A stretch of 64,000 nucleotides of DNA from Rahnella variigena. GTDB taxonomy: Bacteria > Pseudomonadota > Gammaproteobacteria > Enterobacterales > Enterobacteriaceae. Made by a program: the position numbers and the translations under genes. The notes below the pieces were generated by a model. The model was not told where the DNA came from, did not search any database, and saw nothing but the letters and a program-made list of their open reading frames with translations. The stretch spans positions 310,001 through 374,000 of the forward strand of contig NZ_NSDJ01000001.1 in assembly GCF_003610915.1 (NCBI RefSeq). The letters run 5' to 3'. This document shows positions 50,977 to 60,519 of the stretch, piece after piece (position 1 is the stretch's first letter; every line of letters starts with the position of its first letter).

Positions 50977-51006
50977 GGCGCGGCAGAACACTGTCGCGCC
51001 TTTTTT
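50977..51006 (+). terminator. crp terminator
   Basis: Stem GGCGCGGCAG (50977-50986) and CTGTCGCGCC (50991-51000) with an AACA loop and one G-U pair, followed by TTTTTT. A strong rho-independent terminator. Confidence 0.95.
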
Positions 51007-51024
51007 ATGGGCTAAGCTTTATCC

Positions 51025-53100
51025 ATGACGCTATGGCGAAGACTGTTTTACCATCCGGAAGTTAACTACGCGCTGCGCCAGACGCTGGTGTTGTGCCTGC
51101 CCGTTGGTATCTGCTGGTTGTTCGGCAATCTGCAAATGGGGCTGCTGTTCTCTCTTTGTCCTGCCTGCTGCAACGTCGCGGGCCTGGATACTCCGCATAA
51201 ACGCTTTTTCAAACGCCTGATAATTGGCGGAACGCTCTTTGCCATGAGCAGCATTCTGCTGCAAGTGATGCTGGAAAGCTGGCACATTCCCCTGCCACTC
51301 ATCATGTTGTCGCTGGCATTACTGCTTGGCGTAACCGGCGAAATCAGCCCGTTGCATGCGCGGCTGTTGCCCGGCGCGCTGGTGGCGACCATCTTTACAC
51401 TGAGTATGGTCGGCGTTCGCCCGATATGGCAGGCGCCGGTGCTTTTCGCCGCCGGTACGGCCTGGTACGGATTATTTAACTGGGCGTGGTTTCGCATATC
51501 GGAAGAACAGCCGATGCGCGAAACGCTCAGCCAGCTCTATCTGCAACTCGCGGATTACTTCGAAGCTAAATACAGCCTGCTGACGCAACACACCGATCCT
51601 GAAACCGCGTTACCCCCGTTGCTGACGCGCCAGCAGCAGGTCATCGACCTGATTGCCCTGCTCTATCAGCAACTGCACATGCTGCCGCAACACGGCCATC
51701 ATCATCACCATAAAAGACTGTTTCAGCGTTTTCAGGTCGCGCTTGATTTGCAGGAGCACATCACGGTGAGCCTGCATCAGCCGGAAGAAGTGCAGAAGCT
51801 GGTGGAAGAAAGCCACGCCGAAGCGGTTATCCGCCGTAATGCGCAGGTGATTTCCGCCCGTCTGCGGGTCATCGCCGACGACATTCTTTATCACCGTTTA
51901 TCCGAACGGTTTACGATGGCCAACGAGCTGGCCGCGCTGGAGAAAATCGCCGCGCGCAATCCTGAGAATCCGGTCGGCCAGTTTTGCTACTACCACTTCA
52001 GCCGCATTGCACGCCTGCTGCGGACACAGCGCCCGTTGTACAAACGTGACCTGATGAACACTCAGCCGCGTTTACCCTTCTGGCCGGCGCTGAAAAGCTA
52101 TCTTTCCTTCAAATCTGTCGCCCTGCGCAATGCCGCCCGTCTGGGGATCATTCTGGCGATTGGCAGCAGCCTGGGGCTGTTCTTTAATCTGCCCAAGCCC
52201 TACTGGATTTTGCTGACCATCATGCTGGTGAGTCAGAACGGTTATAACGCCACGCGCGTGCGGATCCAGCACCGTGCGCTGGGCACGCTGGCCGGATTGC
52301 TGATTGCCGCCGGTTTGCTGAAGCTGGAATTACCCGAAGGCATCACGCTGATGTGTATGCTGATCGTCACGCTGGTGTCGTATACGGTGCTGCGTAAAAA
52401 CTACGGGCTGGCGATGGTCGGCATGACCGTGACGGCGGTATATACCCTGCAACTGCTGGCGATGAACGGCGTGCATTTTCTGGTACCGCGGCTGGTGGAT
52501 ACGCTGATCGGCTGCGCGCTGGCGTTCGGCGGCACCATCTGGCTGTGGCCGCAATGGCAGAGCGGATTACTGCGTCAGAACGCGCACCAGGCGCTGGAAA
52601 CCTATCAGGATGCTATCCGCTTACTGCTTGAGGAAAATCCGGATACCTCGAAGCTTGCTTACACCCGCATGCAGGTCAATCAGGCGCACAACAAGCTTTT
52701 CACGTCACTGAATCAGGCGATGCAGGAGCCCGGCTTTAACTCGCATTATCTGGCGGATATGCGCCTGTGGGTGACGCACAGCCAGTTCATTGTCGAGCAC
52801 ATCAACGCAATGACCATTCTCGCCCGCGAGCATTACATGCTGCCGGAGAAACTGGCGACGGAGTATTTACAGACCTGTGAAATTGCGTTGCAAAGTTGTC
52901 AGCAGCGACTGCTTTATGACGGGCCGGGCAATGAGAACACGCTGATCAATGCACCGGAACTGCATCCTGATATGCCCCTGACCGAGATGGAACGCCATCT
53001 GCGGCGTGTGATTTCACATCTCAGCGTGATGCATACTATTTCGTCACTGGCGTGGAAGCAGAGGCCACATCATGGGATCTGGTTGACGCGGAAGGCGTGA
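51025..53100 (+). CDS. yhfK: YhfK, FUSC-family membrane protein
   Basis: A 691-residue inner-membrane protein of the YccS/YhfK family. Two clusters of hydrophobic helices (about residues 15-150 and 370-510) each precede a cytoplasmic helical domain, including a His-rich segment (LPQHGHHHHHKR near 225). The architecture resembles aromatic-acid efflux AaeB and fusaric-acid resistance proteins, but no periplasmic adaptor gene is nearby, and the substrate is unknown. Position after crp is as in E. coli. Confidence 0.9.
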   Translation: MTLWRRLFYHPEVNYALRQTLVLCLPVGICWLFGNLQMGLLFSLCPACCNVAGLDTPHKRFFKRLIIGGTLFAMSSILLQVMLESWHIPLPLIMLSLALLLGVTGEISPLHARLLPGALVATIFTLSMVGVRPIWQAPVLFAAGTAWYGLFNWAWFRISEEQPMRETLSQLYLQLADYFEAKYSLLTQHTDPETALPPLLTRQQQVIDLIALLYQQLHMLPQHGHHHHHKRLFQRFQVALDLQEHITVSLHQPEEVQKLVEESHAEAVIRRNAQVISARLRVIADDILYHRLSERFTMANELAALEKIAARNPENPVGQFCYYHFSRIARLLRTQRPLYKRDLMNTQPRLPFWPALKSYLSFKSVALRNAARLGIILAIGSSLGLFFNLPKPYWILLTIMLVSQNGYNATRVRIQHRALGTLAGLLIAAGLLKLELPEGITLMCMLIVTLVSYTVLRKNYGLAMVGMTVTAVYTLQLLAMNGVHFLVPRLVDTLIGCALAFGGTIWLWPQWQSGLLRQNAHQALETYQDAIRLLLEENPDTSKLAYTRMQVNQAHNKLFTSLNQAMQEPGFNSHYLADMRLWVTHSQFIVEHINAMTILAREHYMLPEKLATEYLQTCEIALQSCQQRLLYDGPGNENTLINAPELHPDMPLTEMERHLRRVISHLSVMHTISSLAWKQRPHHGIWLTRKA

Positions 53101-53107
53101 ACGTGAA

Positions 53108-53136
53108 GGGGATTGCCCCTTTTAAATCCCCTTTTT
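53108..53136 (+). terminator. yhfK terminator
   Basis: GGGGATT (53108-53114) pairs with AATCCCC (53125-53131) followed by TTTTT, 8 nt after the yhfK stop. Confidence 0.8.
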
Positions 53137-53288
53137 ACTGGCTTACAGCCAGACTGCTTTTTAAAGCTAATCGGAGAATATTTCGGTTTCTTAAGTACGG
53201 ATGCCGTGTACTGGCGGCTTGAAGCAGACCGGAGAATATTTCGGTTTCTCAAGTACGGGGATCACTTAACGCGCTGCGCCGAAACCGC

Positions 53289-53319
53289 CCAAAGGAGGAA
53301 AATGCTTTTCCTCCTTTGG
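53289..53319. repeat. 14-bp hairpin in repeat copy A
   Basis: CCAAAGGAGGAAAA (53289-53302) and TTTTCCTCCTTTGG (53306-53319), loop TGC, perfect pairing. It occupies the same place in copy A as the GCAGAGGGGAAA hairpin in copy B. Confidence 0.9.
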
Positions 53320-53688
53320 ATTCCTCCTCGCTTTTTCAACACGCGCTCCGCTCGCTGGCTATGTTTCAGCAACCACAGTGACAGGCTGGAAATCTTGCCG
53401 CTTTGCGGTTCCTTCTCTCGGTCTTCGAGCCCTGGGTCTCGAAGCCGCTCCGTTCAGCAAGATTTCTGATTCGCCCGTGAGATCTTAAATTCAACGGCTG
53501 ACCGTTTTTATCTTTTAGATAAGTTGATTGGCGTGCTCAAAAATGGCACCGAATGAATGGTTCGAGACTTGAGGCTCGAATCCTGAAATTCGGGAATCGG
53601 GGAGCGATGACATTTTGCGCCACACACTGATGCGTCAGAACATGTCCGTCATACCCGCGGCAGCGCGCAGTGAAAAAGCGAGGGGAGT

Positions 53689-53716
53689 GCAGAGGGGAAA
53701 AGCCTTTCCCCTCTGC
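53689..53716. repeat. 12-bp hairpin in repeat copy B
   Basis: GCAGAGGGGAAA (53689-53700) and TTTCCCCTCTGC (53705-53716). Its sequence differs from the copy A hairpin but pairing is kept, which suggests selection or formation constraints on the folded form. Confidence 0.9.
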
Positions 53717-53802
53717 TCGGTTTCGGCACACAAGGCCTTGTGATAACCGTTATTGAAAAACCGAAATTTACTCAGTCAGTTGCAAAGATAGGGCCGTGGG
53801 GC

Positions 53803-55032
<1,230 letters not shown>

Positions 55033-55045
55033 TTACTGATAGTGA

Positions 55046-55084
55046 TGTGAAAATATAATCATAAAATATGCATAAAAAATCACA
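55046..55084 (-). promoter_or_regulatory. Tandem ARG boxes upstream of argD
   Basis: Two 18-bp boxes, TGTGAAAATATAATCATA (55046-55063) and TATGCATAAAAAATCACA (55067-55084), separated by 3 bp as ArgR hexamers require. Each differs from the consensus WNTGAATWWWWATTCANW at two positions. Arginine-loaded ArgR is expected to repress argD here. Confidence 0.8.
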
Positions 55085-55154
55085 CGCAGGCAAACAGAAA
55101 TCGCACCTGATGGGTAAGTAATTTTTGCAGCGATGTTAACGAGGAATTAAACGG

Positions 55155-55730
55155 TTAGATTTTAAGGAAATTATCCAGAAGCTGATGCCCCTGCTCGCTC
55201 AGAATGCTTTCCGGGTGAAACTGCACCCCGTGCAGCGGCAAGGTTTTGTGCATGATGCCCATGATTTCATCGCGCTCGCCGTAGCGCTCTGTCCAGGCGG
55301 TGACGTCAAAACAGTCCGGCAGCGTTTCGGGCGCCACCACCAGCGAATGGTAGCGGGTGACAGTCAGCGGATTATTCAGCCCGGTAAATACGCTCTGGCC
55401 GGTATGTCGCACCGGCGATGTTTTACCGTGGATAGCCTGACGCGCCCGCACGATTTTCGCGCCGAACGCCTGCGCCATGGCCTGATGCCCGAGGCACACG
55501 CCGAGGATCGGCAAACGGGTGGAGAAATGCGTGATGGCTTGCAGGGAAATACCCGCCTGATCCGGTGTGCAGGGGCCGGGAGAAATCACCAGATGCGACG
55601 GAGCAAGTTGCTCTATATCGGTCAGCGTCAGCTGATCGTTACGCAGCACTTTCACCTCAGCGCCCAGCTCGCAAAAATATTGATAAAGGTTGTAGGTGAA
55701 GGAGTCGTAGTTGTCGATCAGCAGCAGCAT
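55155..55730 (-). CDS. pabA: Aminodeoxychorismate synthase glutaminase subunit
   Basis: A 191-residue class I glutamine amidotransferase, [20 protein letters not shown], with catalytic Cys79 (GVCLGHQ), His172 and Glu174 (FHPES). It supplies ammonia to PabB for 4-amino-4-deoxychorismate, the folate precursor. The position between argD and fic distinguishes it from the trpG paralogue. The ATG at 55728-55730 follows GGGAA and matches the family start. Confidence 0.96.
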   Translation of the reverse strand: MLLLIDNYDSFTYNLYQYFCELGAEVKVLRNDQLTLTDIEQLAPSHLVISPGPCTPDQAGISLQAITHFSTRLPILGVCLGHQAMAQAFGAKIVRARQAIHGKTSPVRHTGQSVFTGLNNPLTVTRYHSLVVAPETLPDCFDVTAWTERYGERDEIMGIMHKTLPLHGVQFHPESILSEQGHQLLDNFLKI

Positions 55731-55820
55731 AGCGTTCCCGGTAAAAGTCGAAAATTTACCGGGCAATTCTACGCATTTTTCAGCACAGGCTTCAGTATTT
55801 TGTCGCTCTGATCTTGCGCA

Positions 55821-56423
55821 TCAATGTTCGTCATCGATTTCACTGATCACTTCATTGAAGATGGCGACCAGATCGGTTTCATCACCAAACACCGCCGTTT
55901 TATTGGCGGACAGCCAGCGTTCACGGCTGATGCTGGACCAGTCGATGTCATACCCGGCGTGGATAACCAGCTGCTCGACAAAAATTCTCAGCACCCGCCC
56001 GTTGCCCTCGCGAAAAGGATGCAACAAATTCAGGCCGGTATAATAGTGAGCCAGCCGCTCGGCAAACTTATCCAGCGGCAATCCGACCAGAAACTCCTCT
56101 TCCTCAAGCTCCTGCATCAGGGCGTTGCCTTCATTTTCGATATAGCCGAAATGGCAGAACTGGGTATCGTCCTTGTAGATGTCGATCTCACGAAACTCCC
56201 CTGCCCACGGATAAATATCCTGAAAGAGCGACAGGTGAATGGCACACAGATGTGGCAACCCCATAACCGCCGGGCCGAGTGGCATAGCCGCCGCCCGTAA
56301 CGCCGTAAAGGCCAGTTCAGCCTGTTGCAGCCGGTGAGCTTCACGGATATCGAGAGAGTTTTTCAGGACATTGATGCCGGGATAATAATAAGGATCCGCA
56401 CCGTCCACGAGTTTATCGTTCAT
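55821..56423 (-). CDS. fic: Fic-domain AMP transferase
   Basis: A 200-residue Fic protein with the complete catalytic motif HPFREGNGRVLR (His135 to Arg146), and the flap segment with TQFCHFGYIE that docks target peptides. Such enzymes transfer AMP from ATP to a target hydroxyl; in related systems DNA gyrase and topoisomerase IV are modified. Its start overlaps the upstream small gene yhfG by 11 nt, the arrangement of a toxin with its antitoxin. The antitoxin motif is altered (see yhfG). Confidence 0.93.
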   Translation of the reverse strand: MNDKLVDGADPYYYPGINVLKNSLDIREAHRLQQAELAFTALRAAAMPLGPAVMGLPHLCAIHLSLFQDIYPWAGEFREIDIYKDDTQFCHFGYIENEGNALMQELEEEEFLVGLPLDKFAERLAHYYTGLNLLHPFREGNGRVLRIFVEQLVIHAGYDIDWSSISRERWLSANKTAVFGDETDLVAIFNEVISEIDDEH

Positions 56424-56583
56424 AGTGCCCCCTCAGTTCGGCCAGACGTTGTGCGATTTTCTCGTTATCCAGAGACACGACTTCCACCTCCAGGCCATCC
56501 AGCGCGCTGCTGGCCTGAAAATTCTGCCGCTGACGTTCGCGAAAGAGTTTTTCCTGCTGTCTGAGTGTCAGTTTCTTCGCCAT
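56413..56583 (-). CDS. yhfG: YhfG, Fic antitoxin
   Basis: A 56-residue protein, MAKKLTLRQQEKLFRERQRQ then NFQASSALDGLEVEVVSLDN. It corresponds to the small Fic antitoxins (VbhA/FicA type). Their inhibitory motif is S/T-x3-E-G/N, where the Glu blocks the ATP gamma-phosphate site. Here the aligned residues are Ser25-x3-Asp29-Gly30, Asp replacing Glu. The ATG at 56581-56583 follows AGGA. It overlaps fic by 11 nt. Confidence 0.9.
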   Translation of the reverse strand: MAKKLTLRQQEKLFRERQRQNFQASSALDGLEVEVVSLDNEKIAQRLAELRGHYER

Positions 56584-56648
56584 ATTTCCTCCCTGGTTAC
56601 CGCCATTCGGGCGCATACCTTGTGGGATTAAGTATAGACAGAGAAAAA

Positions 56649-56670
56649 AGGGCGCCAGCCTTAGCGCCCT
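56649..56670 (-). terminator. Terminator after the DUF4432 gene
   Basis: AGGGCGC (56649-56655) and GCGCCCT (56664-56670) followed on the minus strand by TTTTTTC, 9 nt past the stop codon. Confidence 0.9.
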
Positions 56671-56679
56671 AAACTCGGA

Positions 56680-57885
56680 TTATTCAACAGCGATCGGCGT
56701 CTCGTTCACATCGATTTTATGCGTGTCCTGCAGCGTTTTCACCCGTTCCTCAAGTTGCTTCACTGCCTGTGCATCAGGCAGAAGTGAATATTTCAACTCA
56801 AACACCGTACTCTGGCCAGGCTGTAACTGTTTGACGCGCCCTTGTTTACGCTCGATGGTGACCGGATATGCATAGTTGGTGCCCGGTTCGATGCCTGTCA
56901 CGTAACCTTGTTTCAGGGTGTCAGTGTTTTTCCATAGTGTCAGCAGCGGCAACTGATGCGTGTCGAATTCAATCGATGCCCCTTTGTTCCCCGCTTTGTT
57001 CACCACACCGGCAATGGTTTTGCCCTGCGCATCTGCCAGCGGCACCATATTAAAGACCATCTCATCAAATCCTTTGGTCGGTCCGGCGTAAGTCTGCCAG
57101 TCAGCTAACCCTTTTTTGGCGTAATCATTGAACGGTGAAATTGATTTCAGAGGCGCGATGAAACGGGCGCCCGCTTCGAGGATCGGCTGACCGAAGTTAC
57201 TGTGATAAATAATCTGGTAGTCGTGCGGATAATCCGACAGGTTTGTCAGGGTGTCGTGGATAGTCCAGGAATGGCTGCCGGGCACGTAACGCAGCTCGGT
57301 CCAGGTTTCCAGTCTGGCTTTCTTAAAGGTGTCTTCTTTCAGCAAGCCTCGTACGGTGATTTCATACGGGGCTTTGTCGGCAATCTCAACCTCCACTTTC
57401 GAGGCTGGCGTATTGCCCGCCCGTCCGTGCAGCGTATAAATCATGCCGTCTGCGGTCACCGGATGTCCGGTCCATTCAAAGCCGCAGCGCACCATCATTT
57501 CATTGAAACCTTCCAGCCAGCCCACACCGTTACGGCTTTCAAGGTTGATATACGCCGGATTGACCACTTCCTGAACCGGTGAATCCCAGCCTAAGCGGAT
57601 GTTATCGCCGGTGACGTGTAGCAAATCCATCCCCCGCGTCGGGCTAAGCGCAATTGTCAGCCCCTTGCTGGTAATGGTGATGACTTTTGACCCTTCCTGT
57701 TTACCCCCGTGCAACACTTTCTGCTCGATGCTGAAATCCGGACCTGCGATATTCAGCTTTTTACTGTCTGTCTTCCAGTTTCCCAGTTCAGTACCGGCTT
57801 CAGCATCCGTCAGCACAATGGTTTGTGCGGCAGCCTGCCACGAAAAAAGCCCCATGACGATCCCGGTAACGAGTAATTTTTTCAC
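56680..57885 (-). CDS. DUF4432-family aldose-epimerase-like exported protein
   Basis: A 401-residue protein with a signal peptide (MKKLLVTGIVMGLFSWQAAA with Gln following; first codon GTG at 57883-57885 after AAGGAG), so it is periplasmic. The mature part matches the DUF4432 galactose-mutarotase-like fold: SPTRGMDLLHVTGDNIRLGW, GFNEMMVRCGFEWTGHP and HDTLTNLSDYPHDYQIIYHS. Substrate unknown; sugar binding or epimerisation is inferred from the fold. It is absent from this spot in E. coli and lacks neighbouring sugar genes. A terminator follows. Confidence 0.85.
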   Translation of the reverse strand: MKKLLVTGIVMGLFSWQAAAQTIVLTDAEAGTELGNWKTDSKKLNIAGPDFSIEQKVLHGGKQEGSKVITITSKGLTIALSPTRGMDLLHVTGDNIRLGWDSPVQEVVNPAYINLESRNGVGWLEGFNEMMVRCGFEWTGHPVTADGMIYTLHGRAGNTPASKVEVEIADKAPYEITVRGLLKEDTFKKARLETWTELRYVPGSHSWTIHDTLTNLSDYPHDYQIIYHSNFGQPILEAGARFIAPLKSISPFNDYAKKGLADWQTYAGPTKGFDEMVFNMVPLADAQGKTIAGVVNKAGNKGASIEFDTHQLPLLTLWKNTDTLKQGYVTGIEPGTNYAYPVTIERKQGRVKQLQPGQSTVFELKYSLLPDAQAVKQLEERVKTLQDTHKIDVNETPIAVE

Positions 57886-58081
57886 AATAACTCCTTTTTG
57901 CTGAATTGATTTAGCCCAAAAGCAATTCAGCCTACAAACCCACACAGCCTAAAAACGTGACAGCCTTCAAGTTGAGCGGTTTTAATACTGAACCGCAGGC
58001 AGTAACGTGCCGGACTCCGCAAAAAGCCATGCATTAAAGAAAAAATTGCAGATGAAAATGAGAACTCAGACAGGACTAAAT

Positions 58082-58113
58082 GCACAAAAGCTGATCCGTT
58101 TCAGCTTTTGTGC
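58082..58113. repeat. Perfect 13-bp palindrome
   Basis: GCACAAAAGCTGA (58082-58094) and TCAGCTTTTGTGC (58101-58113) with a 6-nt loop, between the YjgR-like gene and the DUF4432 gene. It has no following T run, so it may be a terminator with T in the stem or a protein-binding site. Confidence 0.7.
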
Positions 58114-58129
58114 GTAAGCAGAACAGTGA

Positions 58130-59653
58130 TTACTTTTTCCTTCCGCCCATAATCGAGCCGAGTACGCCGCGCAGGATCTGACGCCCTAAATCGCGCGCCA
58201 TGCTTTTGGCTGCGACCTGCACCACGCCGTCGCGTTTACCGCCACGCGGACCGGTGCTGCCAAACAGGATTTCATTCAGGCCGCCCAGCAGCCCGCCGCC
58301 GGAAGGCGTTTGTTCTGCCGGTTTCTGCGTGCCCGTTTGTTGCGGCGCAGCGACGGTGCCAAAGCCTTGCGCGGTGATTTTCTCGTAAGCGGATTCGCGG
58401 TCAATGCTGTCGTCATAGCGGCCATACAGCGGAGACTGATTAATCGCTTTGTTGCGCTCATCGTCGCCCAACATGCCCATTTTGGATTCCGGGGCGATCA
58501 CCATCGCACGCTGCACCACCTCCGGACGTCCCTTTTCATCGAGGAATGACACCAGCGCTTCGCCAACGCCCAGCTCGGTAATGACCGTTTCAGCATCGAA
58601 AGCCGGATTCGCCCGCAGAGTTTGCGCTGCCGCTTTCACTGCTTTTTGATCACGCGGCGTGAAAGCGCGCAGGGCGTGCTGCACGCGGTTGCCCAGCTGC
58701 CCGAGCACGCTGTCGGGAATATCCAGCGGATTCTGCGTGACAAAATAAATCCCCACGCCTTTGGAGCGGATCAGGCGCACCACCTGCTCGATTTTAGTCA
58801 GCAAAGCCTGCGGCGCATCGTTAAACAATAAATGCGCTTCATCGAAGAAGAACACCAGTTTCGGCTGTTCAGGGTCACCGACTTCCGGCAGCTGCTCAAA
58901 CAGTTCTGCCAGCAGCCACAACAGGAAAACAGAATAGAGCTTCGGCTGGTTGATGAGCTTATCAGCGGCCAGTAAATTAATAATGCCGTGGCCGTTTTTA
59001 TCGGTTTTCATCAGGTCGTTGATATCCAGCATCGGCTCACCGAAGAACTGGTTGGCACCCTGACCTTCCAGCGTCAGCAGACCGCGCTGGATGGCACCAA
59101 TGGAGGCAGAGGAAATATTGCCGTACTGCGTCTGGAATTGTTTCGCGTTATCACCGGTAAACTGCACCATGGCACGCAAATCTTTCATGTCGAGCAACAA
59201 CAGGCCATTGTCGTCGGCAATCTTAAACACCAGTTGTAATACGCCGCTTTGCACTTCATTGAGATCAAGTAACCGCGCCAGAAGCAACGGCCCCAGATCA
59301 GAAATCGTCGCACGGATCGGATGGCCTTTTTCTCCGAAAATATCCCACGGAATAATGCTGCACGCTTGCGGTTGCCAGTCCGTCACACCGATATTATTCA
59401 GCCGCGCGGTGAGTTTTTCCGACGGTACGCCTTCTGCGCCAATACCGGATAAATCCCCTTTCACATCCGCCAGGAATACCGGAATGCCGATGCGGGAAAA
59501 CTGTTCGGCCATTCTCTGCAACGTGACCGTTTTGCCGGTACCGGTCGCGCCGGTAATGAGTCCGTGGCGGTTGGCCAGCGCGGGGAGGATCACCAGATCC
59601 TGCACCGGTTTACCTTCATTCATGGCTTTTGCAATCAGACGGGCTTCACTCAT
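58130..59653 (-). CDS. yjgR: YjgR-type HerA-like ATPase (DUF853)
   Basis: A 507-residue cytoplasmic ATPase with Walker A GATGTGKT (residues 35-42) and Walker [13 protein letters not shown]. The body matches E. coli YjgR throughout, with a Gly/Gln/Pro-rich region near 450-470 and the conserved end [17 protein letters not shown]. The HerA/FtsK-related superfamily pumps DNA, but the role of YjgR is unproven. In E. coli the gene lies elsewhere on the chromosome, so it is relocated here. Confidence 0.92.
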   Translation of the reverse strand: MSEARLIAKAMNEGKPVQDLVILPALANRHGLITGATGTGKTVTLQRMAEQFSRIGIPVFLADVKGDLSGIGAEGVPSEKLTARLNNIGVTDWQPQACSIIPWDIFGEKGHPIRATISDLGPLLLARLLDLNEVQSGVLQLVFKIADDNGLLLLDMKDLRAMVQFTGDNAKQFQTQYGNISSASIGAIQRGLLTLEGQGANQFFGEPMLDINDLMKTDKNGHGIINLLAADKLINQPKLYSVFLLWLLAELFEQLPEVGDPEQPKLVFFFDEAHLLFNDAPQALLTKIEQVVRLIRSKGVGIYFVTQNPLDIPDSVLGQLGNRVQHALRAFTPRDQKAVKAAAQTLRANPAFDAETVITELGVGEALVSFLDEKGRPEVVQRAMVIAPESKMGMLGDDERNKAINQSPLYGRYDDSIDRESAYEKITAQGFGTVAAPQQTGTQKPAEQTPSGGGLLGGLNEILFGSTGPRGGKRDGVVQVAAKSMARDLGRQILRGVLGSIMGGRKK

Positions 59654-59744
59654 TTCATTTTCCTTGAAAGTGGACGCAGGGCGTTCCTTAAAACCTATTA
59701 GTCGGCGGGATGGGCGTCAAGAAAGGGAGCGTCAAATGGGCAAG

Positions 59745-59770
59745 AAAAAGCCCCCGGCTGGCGGAGGCTT
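59745..59770 (-). terminator. ppiA-side terminator
   Basis: Minus strand AAGCCTCCG, CCAGC loop and CGGGGGCTTTTT, a 9-bp stem with one U-G pair and a T run, 38 nt past the ppiA stop. Confidence 0.8.
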
Positions 59771-59808
59771 GATCTTGTACTGCAGAAAGGAACGGAAAGG
59801 CTGAGAAA

Positions 59809-60375
59809 TTAAGGCAGCACTTTCGCAGACAAAATCACAATCGGCGTGGTCGGCACGTTCTGGTAAGGCCCGACGTTGTCCGTTTTCACCTGTGACATTT
59901 TGTCTACCACGTCCATGCCTTTGATGACTTTACCGAATACGGCATAGCCGAAATCACGCTGACCGTGATCCAGGAAGGCGTTATCCGCTACATTGATGAA
60001 GAACTGGCTGGTTGCGCTGTCTTTGTCAGCAGTACGCGCCATCGCGACAGTACCACGCAGGTTACGCAGACCGTTGTCGGCTTCGTTCTTGATCGGCTCT
60101 TTCGTCGCTTTCTGCTGCATATCAGCAGTAAAACCGCCGCCCTGAACCATAAAGCCCGGGATCACGCGGTGGAAAATGGTGTTGTTGTAATATCCGCTCT
60201 GGGCGTAATCAACGAAATTCTTCACAGAAACCGGTGCTTTAGCACTGTCGAGTTCCAGTTCGATATTCCCTGCTGAAGTGGTCAGCATGACGTGGGTTTG
60301 ACCAGCAGCAAAAGCCGGCGTTATTGCAGTCAGGGAAAGCAGCGCAGTTAAGGCCACCAAAGTACGTTTAAACAT
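59809..60375 (-). CDS. ppiA: PpiA, periplasmic cyclophilin
   Basis: A 188-residue periplasmic peptidyl-prolyl isomerase. Signal peptide of 23 residues ([20 protein letters not shown] then AFA), then a cyclophilin domain with [15 protein letters not shown] and [15 protein letters not shown]. The ATG at 60373-60375 follows AGGA and matches E. coli PpiA. Located upstream of nirB as in E. coli, but with codA in between. Confidence 0.95.
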   Translation of the reverse strand: MFKRTLVALTALLSLTAITPAFAAGQTHVMLTTSAGNIELELDSAKAPVSVKNFVDYAQSGYYNNTIFHRVIPGFMVQGGGFTADMQQKATKEPIKNEADNGLRNLRGTVAMARTADKDSATSQFFINVADNAFLDHGQRDFGYAVFGKVIKGMDVVDKMSQVKTDNVGPYQNVPTTPIVILSAKVLP

Positions 60376-60519
60376 GACAATTCCTTTCTTGAAAGTACAA
60401 ACAACAGATCCCACTGATTCTAAAGAGCCTTTACGCTCAGCGCCAGACCTTTACGGTTATTTACGCTTCATAGCAACTTTTTCAGATATTTCAAATTGTT
60501 ACTATCGTTTTCTCAGCGG

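Larger units (their letters stand above)
53172..53777. repeat. Composite inverted-repeat element between yhfK and argD
   Basis: The gap between these convergent genes holds two diverged copies of one repeat in opposite orientation: copy A about 53230-53345 and copy B about 53660-53775. Shared blocks are TTTCGGTTT-TCAA, GCCGAAACCG (53278-53287; inverted at 53718-53727), a GA-rich hairpin and CCTCGCTTTTTCA (53326-53338; inverted at 53671-53683). The outer 29-nt unit of copy A is duplicated at 53172-53200 with one mismatch. Inner hairpins CTTCGAG/CTCGAAG and TTCGAG/CTCGAA lie near 53421 and 53560. No credible gene is inside. Confidence 0.8.

Noticed and set aside
53113..53469. 118-codon frame in the yhfK-argD gap
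   Set aside because: It runs through the tandem 29-nt units and hairpin of repeat copy A. The mirrored 64-codon frame at 53537-53731 has the same origin; the shared PRFF-type peptide follows from the repeat's nucleotide similarity.
55185..55811. 208-codon frame antisense to pabA
   Set aside because: pabA has the complete catalytic triad; the antisense frame has no start context or family match.
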